A stretch of DNA of 64,000 nucleotides from Dactylorhiza incarnata (GCA_033032865.1 JAWHQI010000065.1:5766001-5830000), one strand, 5' to 3'; counted from the stretch's first letter, positions 1 to 11,488 are shown. The notes: generated by a model not told the origin, from the letters alone. Numbers and translations: made by a program.

Positions 1-828
1 TGGCCAGGAGGTGGTCAGGACCTTGGTCCCGCCCATCCCGGTGAATCATTACAACTTCGGGCTCGGCCAGAGGCGTCGGGACGAGACTGGCGAGCCCCTC
101 GTCACCTGGAAGCCGGAGACCAACAGGGTGGACATCTCTTCTATCCTCCCCTCCTGGGTGGAGAAGGAGACCGTCAGTGGCCACGCCTTCGACTTCTCGT
201 TCGCACTCTATGGTCGCGAAGATGCGGGATCTTACAAGGATGAGACCGCGAGGACCCTCGCTTATGAGAGCGCGAGGTCCCAACTGCGTTCTTCTGAGCT
301 CGCCCATATGACGGGGAGGCATTGCTTACAACTCGAGCTTCAGAATGTGGAGCTTGCAAGGGCCTACCAGGGAATTCTTGCCGAGAATACGCAGCTGAAG
401 GAGAAGTTGCTCGCCGCGGAGGGTAGGGTGGTGAGTCATCTACAGTCCCCACTTCCTTTTTCCCCTAGCCCTTTCATCTCTCTAACTGGACTTGCTCGCA
501 GGATGTCGAGGTCGCCGGGAGGGCCAGCGCTCGCATCAAGGATTTGGAGAGCGAGGTGGCCGGGTTGAAGACCCTAAACAGCGACCTTACCCGCGCCGTT
601 GTTCCCCCCTCGCCTCGCCGTTTGAAAGAAGACCGGCGAGCGCGAGACGAAGAAATCCGTGTGGGATCGATAGAGTCGGCTCGCTACATTTTCTCGGTGG
701 CGAAGGCAATCGGCCTTTTGGCGGATGATGCGGCCGACATGACTCTAGAAGACATCGTCCCGGAGCTCTTCCTCCCTCTTCCGCCAGTGAAGGATAGTGA
801 CGAAGAAGGATCCGCAGACGATTCCTGA
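1..828 (+). pseudogene. Tat element A antisense accessory gene, 3' exons (partial)
   Basis: Coding sequence enters from outside the window and is open from base 2 to a GT at 431. It resumes at 502 in the same phase and stops at 826-828. The spliced product has a conserved block (SSILPSWVE, then FALYGRED), then a long charged helical, probably coiled-coil stretch, and an acidic tail (LEDIVPELFLPLPP). The same blocks occur in the antisense gene of element B at 47064-49016, so this is a gene of the element and not a host exon. Family resemblance is to the putative gypsy-type transposon proteins (Transposase_28-like) found antisense in plant Tat elements; the role is unknown. The visible part has no stops and may be intact. 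It is labelled pseudogene only because the 5' part is missing from the window. Confidence 0.6.
431..501 (+). other. spliceosomal intron in antisense gene of element A
   Basis: The donor is GTGAGT directly after codon GTG, and the acceptor is a pyrimidine-rich CTCGCAG. The intron is 71 bp, phase 0. Element B has an intron of the same length, phase and position at 47403-47473 (minus), which supports real splicing. Confidence 0.75.
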
Positions 829-1330
829 ATCTCGCTGCTACATCCCCTTTTTTGTTTGTAATTTTTTATTGGCGAGGTCGCCACAAATTGTAACCGAACT
901 ATAAAGTGTTGAATGCAAATTTTGCTTTGCTCATCTTGCTCGCCTTTCCTGTCTTGTTATTTTCATGCATTGAATGTCTCGCCCTTGTTTATCTCATCCT
1001 CAGTCTTCGCGGAGGTCATTCTCGCCATGATTGTTTTCGCTCCACGCGTTATCGAATAGATAGATGTAGGGTACTTTGGCTACTCTGGCCTTTCGTTGGT
1101 TGCCTTAGGATTATTACCCGCTTAATCCCACGTAATTTCTCTAGGATTCGCAAGGCATTTTTTCCCCTTGGCGAGGGCTCCCTCCTTACCTAGTGCCGGC
1201 GACCTTTTTGCCGAGGACCAGACGCATGATATGGATCCTCGCCAATCATATAGTATTGTACGCGACCTTTTTTAGTCGAGCGAGCCGGCCCAACGAGCGA
1301 GAAGGAGTTGGCCATTGCAAAGACCTGTCC
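829..1330 (+). other. 3' flank of the antisense gene, no gene seen
   Basis: AT-rich 3' flank after the antisense stop codon, followed by GC-richer sequence with several GGCGAG/CTCGCC words. A short open frame at 906-1193 has no recognisable motif. I see no gene here. Confidence 0.5.
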
Positions 1331-2204
1331 TTGCCAGCCTCTCCAGAGATCAACCAGAACCCCCCGTCTAGGTGAGAGCCCGGGAGCGGAATCGATCTGG
1401 GGCAATCCAGCACCAATATTTCCAACCTTGCCAGCTTCTCCAGAGATCAACCAGAACCCCCCGTCTAGGTGAGAGCCCGGGAGCGGAATCGATCTGGGGT
1501 AATCCAGCATCAATATCTCCAACCTTGCCAGCCTCTCCAGAGATCAACCAGAACCCCCCGTCTAGGTGAGAGCCCGGGAGCAGAATCGATCTGGGGCAAT
1601 CCAGCATCAATATTTCCAACCTTGCCAGCCTCTCCAGAGATCAACCAGAACCCCCCGTCTAGGTGAGAGCCTGGGAGCGGAATCGATCTGGGGCAATCCA
1701 GCACCAATATTTCCAACCTTGCCAGCTTCTCCAGAGATCAACCAGAACCCCCCGTCTAGGTGAGAGCCCGGGAGCGGAATCGATCTGGGGTAATCCAGCA
1801 TCAATATCTCCAACCTTGCCAGCCTCTCCAGAGATCAACCAGAACCCCCCGTCTAGGTGAGAGCCCGGGAGCGGAATCGATCTGGGGCAATCCAGCACCA
1901 ATATTTCCAACCTTGCCAGCCTCTCCAGAGATCAACCAGAACCCCCCGTCTAGGTGAGAGCCCGGGAGCGGAATCGATCTGGGGTAATCCAGCATCAATA
2001 TCTCCAACCTTGCCAGCCTCTCCAGAGATCAACCAGAACCCCCCGTCTAGGTGAGAGCCCGGGAGCGGAATCGATCTGGGGCAATCCAGCACCAATATTT
2101 CCAACCTTGCCAGCCTCTCCAGAGATCAACCAGAACCCACCATCTAGGTGAGAGCCCGGGAGCGGAATCGATCTGGGGCAATCCAGCATCAATATTTCCA
2201 ACCT
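1331..2204. repeat. 97-bp tandem array, nine units (element A 3' UTR)
   Basis: Nine near-identical units of 97 bp, each with CCAGAGATCAACCAGAACCC and GAATCGATCTGGGG. The reverse complement matches the array of element B at 44040-46310 (shared GCCCCAGATCGATTC and GGTTGATCTCTGGAGAGG). The array sits between the end of pol (minus) and the end of the antisense gene (plus). Open frames of 65-83 codons across the units follow from the repeat and are not genes. Tat elements are known for tandem repeats in a variable 3' UTR that can seed satellites. Confidence 0.95.
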
Positions 2205-2279
2205 TAGTACCGCAGCAGTTGAAAGCATAACGAATGAGAGTGAGATGTTGATTGGATAACAAAATAAAGTTTTCAAGGG

Positions 2280-3480
2280 TAGAATCGTTTCAAATCATCC
2301 CCGCTCCGAGCCCGGTCAAGGGGCATCCCTTCCACATCCTAGAGGTGATACCCCCCCGACTTGAGCACCTCGCTTACAATATACGGGCCTTCCCAGTTGG
2401 GGTTAAGCTTACCCACTGTGGCCCCCCTGCCGGCCGCATCGACCTTTTTCAGGACCAGGTCCCCTTTCTGGAAGTGTTTGATCCGGATATGTTTGTCAAA
2501 ATATCGAGCCATCCGCCTCTTGACCTCTTCCTGCCTGATGGTGGCCAGGTCCCGGAGTTCTTCCACCAGGTCCAAGGATAGCCTCTGCTCGGCATTGTTA
2601 CCTTCTAGCCACCCTTCATCCCCCTCGCATGCAGCGGTCACCCGGGGGGTCTTTACCTCGAACTCTATGGGGAGAACGGCCTCGGACCCGTGGGAGAGCT
2701 TGAATGGAGTCTCCCCGGTGGCGGTGTTCGGAGTAGTCCTCATGGCCCAGAGGACGGAGGGTAGTTGTTCCACCCAACTTCCTCGTAGGTTTTCCACTTT
2801 CTTTTTTAGCAGGTTGACGATTATCTTGTTTGCCGCCTCCACTTGCCCATTGCTCCTCGGGTGGTGGACTGAGGCAAACCTGAGGTCAATGCCGAGCTGG
2901 GTGCAAAAGCCGACAAACTCTTCACTCGCAAATTGTGGCCCATTGTCCGTTACTATAGCTAGAGGGAGTCCATGTCTGCAGATTATTTCCCCCCACACAA
3001 AATTCCTTACAACCTGAGAGGTTACCTTGGCTAGTGCCTTCACCTCTACCCACTTGGAGAAGTAGTCGATCATGACCAGCAGGAACTTCCTCTGGCCGCT
3101 GGCTTGGGGAAAGGGGCCGACCAGGTCCAACCCCCATATGGCGAAGGGCCAGGGGGCCGAGATGGTCCGGAGCCGTTGAGCGGGGAGGAGTTGGAGCGGA
3201 GCATAGAGTTGGCACTTCTAACACTTTCTTGTGAACTCTGCTGCATCCTTGCTGAGAGTGGGCCAGAAGTAGCCTTGTCTCAACACCCTCCCTTCCAGGG
3301 TCCGACTCCCGGAGTGACTGCCACACTCCCCGGAGTGGATTTCTTCCAGCACCCTCGGGACCTCTTTCTCGGAGACACAACGAGCCAGGAGTCCTGAGAG
3401 AGTCTTTCTATATAGCCCCCCTGCATGCAAAGAGTAATAGGAGGACTTATACCTGAAGCGCCTCTTGTCCACATCCTCTC
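2280..3480 (-). pseudogene. element A integrase
   Basis: Ty3/gypsy integrase. The zinc-binding N-terminal part (HSGECGSHSGSRTLEGR, then CSKCQ) is near 3218-3380. The DDE core runs from 3130 with LDLVGPFPQ, IDYFSKWVEV, TDNGPQF and SNGQVEAANK, so the middle Asp and the Glu of the triad are present. The C-terminal part (GDLVLKKVD, LNPNWEGPY) ends at an in-frame TAG after GGYHL near 2338. In element B the corresponding codon is Arg and the protein runs 17 residues further. Zinc-binding and core regions lie in different frames, so at least one frameshift is present. Confidence 0.85.
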
Positions 3481-3484
3481 CAGG

Positions 3485-5538
3485 GAACTGTCCGGAGGAT
3501 AGGAAGGTGATGAATGGATCCATCCACGAGGCCTGCTGACCCACTTCCATCGACTCTCCCTCCTCGATGGAGGGCCGGAAGAGTTCCGAAGTCGTTCCCC
3601 CCGCTCGAGGACCGAACTTGGCTAGGAGGTCCGCCTGGGTGCTCTCCTCCCTCGGCACATGTTTGATTGAGAAGGTGCAGAACTGCCCGATGACTCCCTT
3701 AACCTTCTCCAGGTATAGTAGGAGGGTTGGATCCTTTGCTTCAAACTCTCCTTTGATCTGGCATGCCACCACCATGGAGTCTGTGGAGACCTCCACGTCC
3801 TGCACACCCAGTTCCCGGGCCAGCCGAAGGCCCGCTATTACTGCTTCGTACTCCGCCTGGTTGTTGGTGACCGGGAAACGGATGTTTAAGGCTTGCTCAA
3901 TCCGAGTCCCCTGAGGACTCACCAGGACTATTCCCCCCCCCCCCCGAAGGAGCGTTTTCCCGACGCTCCGTCCACCAACATCTTCCATGCTTCCGGGGGA
4001 GGTGGCTCGTGCTCCCCCACTTCGGCCGCGTAGTCGGCCATGAAATCCGCCACTGCTTGAGCCCTGATGGATGTCCTGGGTACGAAGGTGATATTGAACT
4101 CGCTTAACTCCACGGACCACTTTGCCAACCTTCCTGAGTGTTCCACCCCTTCCATGATTTTGCGGAGCGGATGGTCGGTCACTACTTTAATTGAATGGGC
4201 TTGAAAGTAAGGTCGGAGCCTACGGGCCGATACCACCAAGGCGAAGGCTAACTTTTCTAGGATTGGGTATCGGAGTTCCGCCTTCTTCAGCACTCGGCTA
4301 ACATAGTAGATTGGGAACTGTTTCTTCCCCTCCTCCCGGATTAGCACGGAACTTACTGCCTCGGATCCTACCCCTAGGTATAGAGATAGGTCCTCTCCTG
4401 GTCTCGGTCCCTAGAGCAGAGGGGTTTGAGTGAGCTGTTCTTTCAGGGCTTGGAAGGCCCTCTCGCATTCCGGGGTCCATTCGAACTTCTTGTTTCCCCG
4501 CAGTACTTTGAAAAAAGGTGCACATTTTTCTCCCGCCTTGGAGAGGAATCTACTGAGCCCAGCCAATTTCCCTGTGAGGCTCTGGACCTCCTTCGGGCTC
4601 CTCGGCGACTCTAATCTCATCACCGCTTTAACTTTGTCCGGGTTGGGCTCCACTCCCGTAGGGGTGAGCAAATGGCCCAAGAACTTCCCTCGGCTTGCCC
4701 CGAAGACACACTTCAAGGGATTGAGCTTCATCTTGTACCGCCGCAGGGTCCCAAATGTCTCTTCGAGGTCTCGGAGGTGGGTCCCGAGGTCTCGGCTCTT
4801 AACCATGAGGTCATCGATATAGACCTCTAAATTTCTTCCTTTCTGTTCGCGGAAGACCCTATCCATCATCCTTTGGTATGTTGCCCCTGCGTTCTTGAGC
4901 CCGAAGGGCATCATCTTATAGCAATAACATCCATCCCCCGTGATGAAGGAAACGTCCTTAATGTCCGGGGGATGCATGCAGATTTGATGGTAACCTGAAA
5001 AAGCATCTAAGAAGGACATTACAGTAAAACCGACGGCTGAGTCAACCAGCGCGTCGATTCTGGGCAAGGGGTAGCAATCTTTCGGGCATGCTTTATTAAG
5101 AAGTGAAAAATCGATACACATACGCCACTTACCTCCACCCTTCTTCACCATAACGACATTGGAGACCCAGCCTGGATACTGGATCTCCGATACAAATCCG
5201 GCCTGCAGGAGTTTGCCCACCTCCTCGCGGATGGGCCCTTCTAGCTTGTCTGCGACGGCCCTCCTCTTCTGGCGGATGGGGCGGGCACCGGGGTCGAGGT
5301 TGAGGCGATGGCACGCCACATCCGCGTCGATCCCGGGCATTTCTGCGGCGCTCCAAGCGAAGACGTCCACGTTCTGCTGCACGCAGGCCAGAATCTCCGC
5401 TTGATCTCCTGGGCTGAGTCCTCCGCTGACCCGGACTTTTTCCACCACCCCCAGCCGGGTGATGACCTCGAGCTCCACGACCTCGTCCACGGCCTCCAAC
5501 CGGGACTGCTCCCCCCAGCCTTTTCTTCCTCGGCACAA
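3485..5538 (-). pseudogene. element A reverse transcriptase, RNase H and second RNase H
   Basis: RT core from 5538: VSNVVMVKKGGGKWRMCIDF, SFLDAFSGYHQI, FGLKNAGATYQRMMD and the active site VYIDDLMVKS, then the thumb. A stop after LTQTPLL (4411) breaks the frame. The RT-linked RNase H follows (YYVSRVLKKAELRYPILEKL). A second, bacterial-type RNase H follows: MLVDGASG, NQAEYEAVIAGL, VSTDSMVV. A 13-C run at 3933-3945 breaks its frame. The order RT, RNase H, second RNase H, integrase is the hallmark of the plant Tat lineage. RT residues look intact, but stops and frameshifts rule out one continuous polyprotein. Confidence 0.9.
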
Positions 5539-6350
5539 GCGGGAGCCGGTATCTCTTCCTCGACTCCCTCTCCTAACACCATCAGCTCTTCCGCCCTTTC
5601 CTCCTGGGCCTTCTCCTCTTCTTCCTTTCTCTCCGCCCGGGGTATCTCAGCCACCCCTTCCTGGGCATGAACTTCACCTCCCTTCTTCTCTTCAGCCACC
5701 CCCAGACCTCCGGCTTCGGTTACCTCCTCCATCACCTTGTCCCACTCCTCGGCTTCTCCCATCCAGGAGATGGTGTTGACGGCCGTCACGTAGCACTGTC
5801 TTGCTACCTTGGGATCCCCCCTGACCCGCACCTGAACCCCTCCGTCGTTGAACTTGAGGCACTGATGAAAAGTGGAGGGGACGCAACGGAACGCGCTGAT
5901 GAGTGGCCGTCCGAAGATGGCGCTGTAACTGCTCGGGGCGTCCACTATGACAAAGCGACAGTTCCGAGACTGCCCACCCAGGGTCACATGGAGCCCTACC
6001 CCTCCTTCTACTTCCTTCCTCTCTCCCGAAAATCCGAACAGAGGGCCATCCGAGGCCAACACCCTTCTGGGCTCCACCTCCATCTTGTCGAATGCCTTCT
6101 TGAAGATGACATTGACCGAACTCCCATTGTCCACTAGGATTCGGGAGACGGTGAAGTTCTCGATCGCCGTCTGGATGACCAGCGCGTCGCAGAACGAGTC
6201 TTCGTAGCTCGGCATGTCCTTTTGGGTGAAAATAATTTTTTCGGTCGGGGGTGGAGCGGTGGATGTTGACGCTACGCTCCGGCGGTAGATGGTATGGAGA
6301 CTAGCTTTGCGGGTCGCCTCCACCCCTACCCCCCCATGGATCACTCCGAT
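5539..6350 (-). pseudogene. element A aspartic protease and acidic linker
   Basis: The pepsin-like retroviral protease motif ILVDNGSSVNVIF lies near 6130-6165, followed by FGRPLIS. Tat proteases usually carry D-[GN]-G-S-S at this site, which fits. The C-terminal part is a highly acidic EEE/AEE linker leading to RT. The RT frame differs from the protease frame, so a frameshift lies near 5500-5540. Element B has the matching domain near 40036-40970. Confidence 0.85.
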
Positions 6351-6389
6351 CCCTCCTCTATTCCCCAGATCTGCTCTATCCTCACATCT

Positions 6390-7888
6390 TTACTCCTCCT
6401 CCCGAGGTTCCACCTCCACGATCCTTAATGGCTGCTGCGGTGGTGGCGCGGGTGCTCGGCCCCTCTTCACCTCCAGGAACTCCAGACAGGTGTCCGTGGA
6501 GTGGCCTTCCACATCGTGGAAGATGCAATAGGGCACCGCCGCTTCCCTTGCCCCGGTCTCTGCTATCCTGTTCCTTCTTCTCCTAGCGGCCGCCGCCTCC
6601 GCTTCTCCTCCTCTTCCCATTCCTCTTCCCCGGCCAATTGCCATGGCCTGTTGAGGTGGGGGAGGCAACTGCATCGGGCCTTGCCTCCACCCCAACTGGG
6701 GGGGTCTCCATTGTCCCTCGAAACGGTTACCCCTTCCTGGGCCATAACCCCTTCCTTGCCCCTGCACTCCTCCACCCTGCGGCCTCCATCCCCCCTCCGG
6801 GGCCCGGGGCTCTTCTCTTCTTCTGACCTCTTGCTGCCTCACCTCCGGCTTACTGAGCTTGGCCAGCCTCTTGGTGAGCTCTGGGTTGGCTTCTTCGCTT
6901 GCTACTTCCTCCGCCACCCTCTCCATCAGCTCCTCATAGGAGACGGGGGCCTTCCTTTTCAATGCCATCTTGAAGAAACTTTCCTTCAACCCGACCGTGA
7001 AGGCGAGTTGAAGTGCAAACCCGGGCACCTCCTGAGTGAGCTGCACTTCCTCCTGGAACCTATCCGCGTACTGAGCCAACGTCTCCCTGGACTCCTGCTT
7101 CACCGCGAAGAGGGAATCAGCGTCCTTCTTCCTCCTCTTTGAAGTTGAAAATCTCAACAAGAAACTTCGGCGCAGGTCCTCGAACGCGTAGATGGAGCCT
7201 CCGGAAGTGAATGAAACCAGTCCCTGACCTTCTCCTTGAGAGTGACGGCGAAGAGCCGACACTTGAAGGCATCGGACATCGGCCTGATGGAGACCGAGTC
7301 CTCGAAAGACTGCAGATGCTGAACTGGGTCATCTCTGCCATTGTAGTACACTCTATCCCATTCTCCGAATCCCGCTGGAACAGGTGCAGACAACACTAAT
7401 TCGCAGAAGGGGCTTCCCCCTCCTACCATCTTCTCTCGCTCGGCTCGCGGACCCAGCTCGCTCGCCAAGCTTGGGATCGCACTCGCGAGGGCGACGCTCG
7501 CCTGAACCACCCCGACTGTCGCCGCATCCTCCTGGCGCGCGCTCGCCTGCGCCGTGCTTGCTGGGGCAGAGCTTGTCGGCACCGAACTTGCCGGCGCGGA
7601 GCTCGTCAACACCGGGCTCGCCGGACTGGCGAACAGCACTCGCCCCTCCCTGTCATGCCCTGGTTCAACTGCAACTTCTTTTCCAGCCCTTCCTCCTGGT
7701 GTCCTCTCGCCGACTGCTGTAGGGGGAGTGGTCGCCTGAGGTGCCGGGGTCGCAAACTCATTTCGCAAGGCCGTGACCGTGAACCCCAAGGTGTCGAGCA
7801 CCTCCTTCCTGAAATTCGCGAACATCCTAGCCATTGCCTCCTGAGGGGTCTCGCCGAACTCCTCGCCCTGCTCTTCATCTCCAGCCAT
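6390..7888 (-). pseudogene. element A gag
   Basis: ATG at 7888, 37 bases downstream of the primer site. An N-terminal acidic part is followed by an Ala/Ser/Pro-rich linker (7440-7640) whose DNA is dense in CTCGC/GCGAG, then the retrotransposon gag core (YYNGRDDPVQHLQSFEDSVS, AFEDLRRSFLLRFS, LAQYADRFQ). The frame shifts near 7155-7262. The C-terminal part is Arg/Gly-rich and ends with a zinc-knuckle-like YCIFHDVEGHSTDTC. The frame ends at 6390 before the protease. Gag would form the particle and bind element RNA. Confidence 0.85.
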
Positions 7889-7924
7889 AACTCTTCTCTG
7901 GGACTTTCTTGAACCAGCCGCGCT

Positions 7925-7941
7925 CCACGCTCACCGCACCA
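7925..7941 (-). other. primer binding site, element A
   Basis: On the minus strand, TGGTGCGGTGAGCGTGG starts four bases after the LTR end. Element B has TGGTGTCGTGAGCGTGG at the same place. The leading TGG fits pairing to a tRNA 3' CCA end. I do not assign the tRNA. Confidence 0.6.
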
Positions 7942-7944
7942 AAA

Positions 7945-8910
7945 TGTTGAAACCGATTTCTCGGTCTCTTGTGGAGCTCGGGGCCCTCACCGAAATGAGG
8001 GGCAGCTAGCCCTTACCGGTCCCGAGGGAGAGATAAGGCCGACGATGTGAGCAAAGAACAAAGACCCTAGTCTCAGCGAGGAGGTCCCTCCACTAACCCG
8101 GAAGATCGTTGAGCGCTTCCCCTCCCAAGCCAAAGCTAAGACTCGGGCACCTTGGAGAGCTAGAGAGCCCAAACCAAAGCGACCTAGAGAGAGAAGAGCT
8201 CAAAGATAATGAACCGGTCCTCTTCCAAGGTGCCCTTTGAGGTCTATTTATAGATTTTAGTTTGGTGGTCTGTCGATAACCAAATCCCGCTGTCCATTCT
8301 CACTACCCGCACACCGGATTGGTCTGTCAACAGCCAAACTCCGCTGTTTGGAGAGGCTAAACGCAGACCACCAGGGGCTCCTTGGTAAAAATCCCTTCCT
8401 GGGCTTTTACGGGGCGAGCCAGCCCGCTTCGCGACCTCCCTCGCGAGTGGAGCTCGCGAGCCTCGGGGTCGGCGAACCCCAAAGGTACTATCAGCACTCA
8501 CTCTAGGCGGGCTCGCCTAGCGGACTCCTTCCTCGGACGGTTGGGCTCGCTGATAGCGACCTGGCCAAGCCAACTGCCCTCGCGATCGGAGCTCGCGAAC
8601 CCCTGGGTCGGCGAACCCCAGGATGGCTATCCGCACCCCAAAATGGCTAACTGTACCCCAAGAGTGGCTAACTGCACCCCAAGGTTCCGGGCTCGCCTGG
8701 CGAGCTCCCTTCTCAGCTGGTCGGGCTCGCATGTACTGCCCTCGCCGAGCTTCAAAAGAGCCGGTTACCCTCCCTTCGCTGGGCTCGCTCGCCTGCGCAG
8801 TCTCTTGCTCTTCCTTGGCCTGCCTCGCCGGAGATCAGGGTTCGCCCCTCTTGGCTCGCCTCCTTGAGCGCGAGCTTTGGTTGCTTCCTGGCGAATATCA
8901 GGGTTGTACA
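7945..8910 (-). mobile_element. 5' LTR of Tat element A
   Basis: 966 bp with termini TG..CA: in element orientation it starts TGTACAACCCTG and ends GAAACCGG..TTTCAACA-like. It is homologous to the element B LTRs (start TGTACAACCCTGG, end GTTTCAACA). It is dense in GGCTCGC/GCGAGCC words with a perfect inverted repeat at 8691-8705 (GCTCGCC, one base, GGCGAGC). The outer edge at 8910 abuts TCGAC in the H array; the second copy of that target site lies outside the window. Confidence 0.88.
8245..8252 (-). promoter_or_regulatory. TATA box, element A 5' LTR
   Basis: TATAAATA on the minus strand inside the LTR, in the direction of gag. Likely start-site element for the genomic transcript. Confidence 0.6.
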
Positions 8911-9154
8911 TCGACGTTACGTCGAATGGAATTTGACGTGAGCATCAATATAGTCTGGTTTGGGATGATAGGGTTTCCTATCAACGTATGCGTCGATTGG
9001 AGTCGATGCATGCGTCGATTTCATTTATGGAACTGAGTTATCGACGGTGCGTCGATTCGAAGTCGACGTGAATTTATTTGACAGATTCTGGATTTTCCTT
9101 GAGAAATTATTTCTTCCTATTCCTACAGTTTTCTAAGTTACTCTAGGACTAATT
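8911..9154. repeat. post-gag segment of H1 with GTCGA palindromes
   Basis: Lies between the stop of H1 gag and the point where element A inserted. It holds repeated GCGTCGA and TCGACG words, such as GCGTCGATTCGAAGTCGACG near 9052. The same words fill the H LTRs. Whether this is internal 3' UTR or a decayed LTR end is unresolved. Confidence 0.6.
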
Positions 9155-11488
9155 TTAAGAATAATTTGATTTATTATGCCAACACTGTTTGGCAGTGTGG
9201 CCAATTTTATTGCAAATATAACACCTAATTTTCTTTTGACTAAGGAAATTTGAGTTTAGAAAGGAATAGAGATGGTGATTAGGATAAAAGTTTTGATTAG
9301 GATAGTAATTTTGATTATGAAAAGATTTTTGATTAGGATAGAAGTTTTGATCAGGATAAAAATTTTGATCAGGATGAGAGGGTCCTGAATTGGGGTTAAG
9401 ATGGAAAGTTTTTGGAGGATAGGCATTCAAGTTGCTCTGAGTTTGTATGCGTCGATATCCATTCGACGTATGTTGATAGGTGCGTTGATTTATATTCGGC
9501 GCTTTCTTTAGATTGCGTTGATCTGGTATCGACGCATGGAAGAAGTTGCATCGATTCGATGTCGACGTACTTTTATTCAAGCGTCGAGTTGAGGTCGAGG
9601 CATCTGAGCGATTGCGTCGAGTATAATTCGACGTACTATCATTCATGTGTCGATATGAAGTCGACGCAATTGTGTCTTCACAGATTTTATTTTTCCCTTT
9701 TTCTGATTGGAGTTTTGTTTCTTTATAACTTGTTTCTTTTGGCTTAGTTTCTTTCTTAGAAGTAGTTTGAGAGTCTTCATCTGTATAGTATGATGTTTCA
9801 TCAAAATGGTTTATCTCATTGAGGGAGTCTTCTTCCTTATTTTGTGAGTCTTCTTCTTGGTTTATTGATTTAGTGGGTTTAGTGAATTTAATAGGGCTCA
9901 TCCAAGCAGGTTTGTTGGATGGAATTATGCTGGTTGAGGGATCAGCCCCTAGCCCAAGATTTTTATGTCTCCTTGTTTGTTGTTCAGTGATTTGCTTAAG
10001 TGCTTGGCTTCTCATTCTTATTGATTCTTCAAAAGCTTTTGCCTGGGATACCTTATCCTTAAGTAGCTGGTTTTCTATCCTAGCCCTTTCTATTTCCTTT
10101 TCTATGATGTTAGCCCTTAATTCATAGTTTGTAGAGCATGTAGCCTCTCTATTTCTCTGATTTTTAACCATATTAATTTGTTCTTTTAGATCCTTAATTT
10201 CTTGCTAAGCTTTTAGTTGATCTAAACATAATCCTCTAAAGTTGTTTTTGAAATCATCACATGAGAAATCTATTTCATTAAAAATGCTTACCTCATCCTT
10301 ATCCTCATTCTATGAGAATAAGGCTACATTCTCTTTCATCTTCAGATGATATGCTTTCTTCTGATCCTGTCTCACTCCATGATTTGGCATCATGTTCTTC
10401 TTTTTAGCTTTCAAAAGCCATTAGGCATAGGTCTTCTTGCTTAGACTTTTCAGTGTCACTTTTGGATGAGGTGCTGTCCTCAGAATCTGTTTCACTCCAA
10501 GCTTCTGCAATGAAGCCTCTTTCTTTCTTCTTCCCCTTTTTTTGAGATCTTTCTTTTTCAGATCTTTCTTTGTCTCAGCATTTTCTGGACATTCTGGGGC
10601 AATATGTCCAGGTTTCCTGCAAGAATAACACACAATTTCTTTAGTGGGAGTTTTGTCATACCTTGGTTTTGACTCTCTCCTTCTAGATCCATCTGTCCTG
10701 GCCCATTTCTTGAATTTTCTAGCCATGAAACTGAATAGTTCTTCTTCAGTGACAGAGGTTCTTTCTTCTGTTGCTTTTAATGCAATGTTCCTGTCGTTTG
10801 AAGAGGTTGGAGTGTTTTCTCTTCTTTTCTTCTCTTCTCTGGTTTTCAGCAGTTGCTCATAGGATTTGAGTTTTCCTAAGAGAGCATCTGTTGAAATTTC
10901 CCATTGTCCTCTTGTATCTCTTATTGCCCATATTCTTGAGTCCCATGAACTTGGGAGACCCATTAATAGTTTGTCATTGATCTCTGTGAGAGAGATCTCT
11001 CTATCCAGGCTCCTTAATTTGTTGATGATCAGACTGAATCTGCCATACATCTCAGAGATGCTTTCTTCATTTTTCTTTTGGAAATTCTCATACTGAGAGA
11101 TTAATAGAGCCTTCCTATCTTTTCTTTCATCAGCACTCCCTTCTACCATCTTTGTAAGAGCTTCCCAGATTTCTTTAGCTGATTCACATTCAACAACCTT
11201 TTGAAAGATTTCATCTGAGAGGGTTAAGACAAGAATGTTCACAGCTTTTGCATCACATGTTCCTGCCTTCTTCTCTTCAGCTGTCCACTCAGCATTTGGG
11301 ACAAGTGTTTGAGTCACTTCACCACTTGAGTCTCTTCTATAGGGCTTGGGAGGACCTGTTAACATAACATTAAACAATTCTTCATCAATAGAATTCATCT
11401 AAATCCTAATTCGTGTTTTCCAAACTGCAAACTTTTCAAGATTGCACATTGGTGGTCTGGTGGAAGCATAATCTTTGATTTATGCCAT
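9155..11488 (-). pseudogene. family H Ty1/copia gag, copy H1
   Basis: The initiator would be ATG at 11488. The third codon is TAA and there is a TAG before MNSIDEE, whereas copy H2 reads CAA and TAT there. The copia gag core follows: FAVWKTRIR, WEALTKMVEG, YENFQKKNEESISEMYGRF, LLMGLPSSWDS. A zinc knuckle CYSCRKPGHIAPEC (CX2CX4HX4C) and a Lys/Asp/Glu-rich region come next. A frameshift near 10421 and a coiled-coil part follow (residues of the 10171-9155 frame). The C-terminal region is Ser/Thr/Arg-rich, then has QNFYPNQ-type repeats and a second zinc knuckle CYICNKIGHTAKQC just before the stop. No protease or RT follows before element A interrupts. Confidence 0.85.
9440..9670. repeat. GTCGA palindrome array inside H1 gag
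   Basis: About 230 bp with repeated GCGTCGA, TCGACGTA, GTCGATAT and GTCGACG words, spaced 15-35 bp. It lies inside the open gag frame and encodes a Ser/Thr/Arg/Asn low-complexity stretch. The same words form the arrays in the H LTRs at 12655-12895 and 15885-16125. Confidence 0.8.

Noticed and set aside
1331..2204. Possible CRISPR-like array
   Set aside because: Units are contiguous with no unique spacers, and the genome is eukaryotic.
1372..2262. Series of 65-93 codon frames on both strands
   Set aside because: They repeat with the 97-bp unit and have no independent start signal or motif.
8911..9183. 3' LTR of H1
   Set aside because: TGTTGG at 9178-9183 (minus) first looked like an LTR start, but it encodes the last Cys-Trp of a zinc knuckle in an open frame, and similarity to the H LTR beyond it is weak.
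9412..9747. Plus-strand frame rich in VDxxST motifs
   Set aside because: It is the reverse of the GTCGA array in H1 gag; the minus-strand gag frame explains it.
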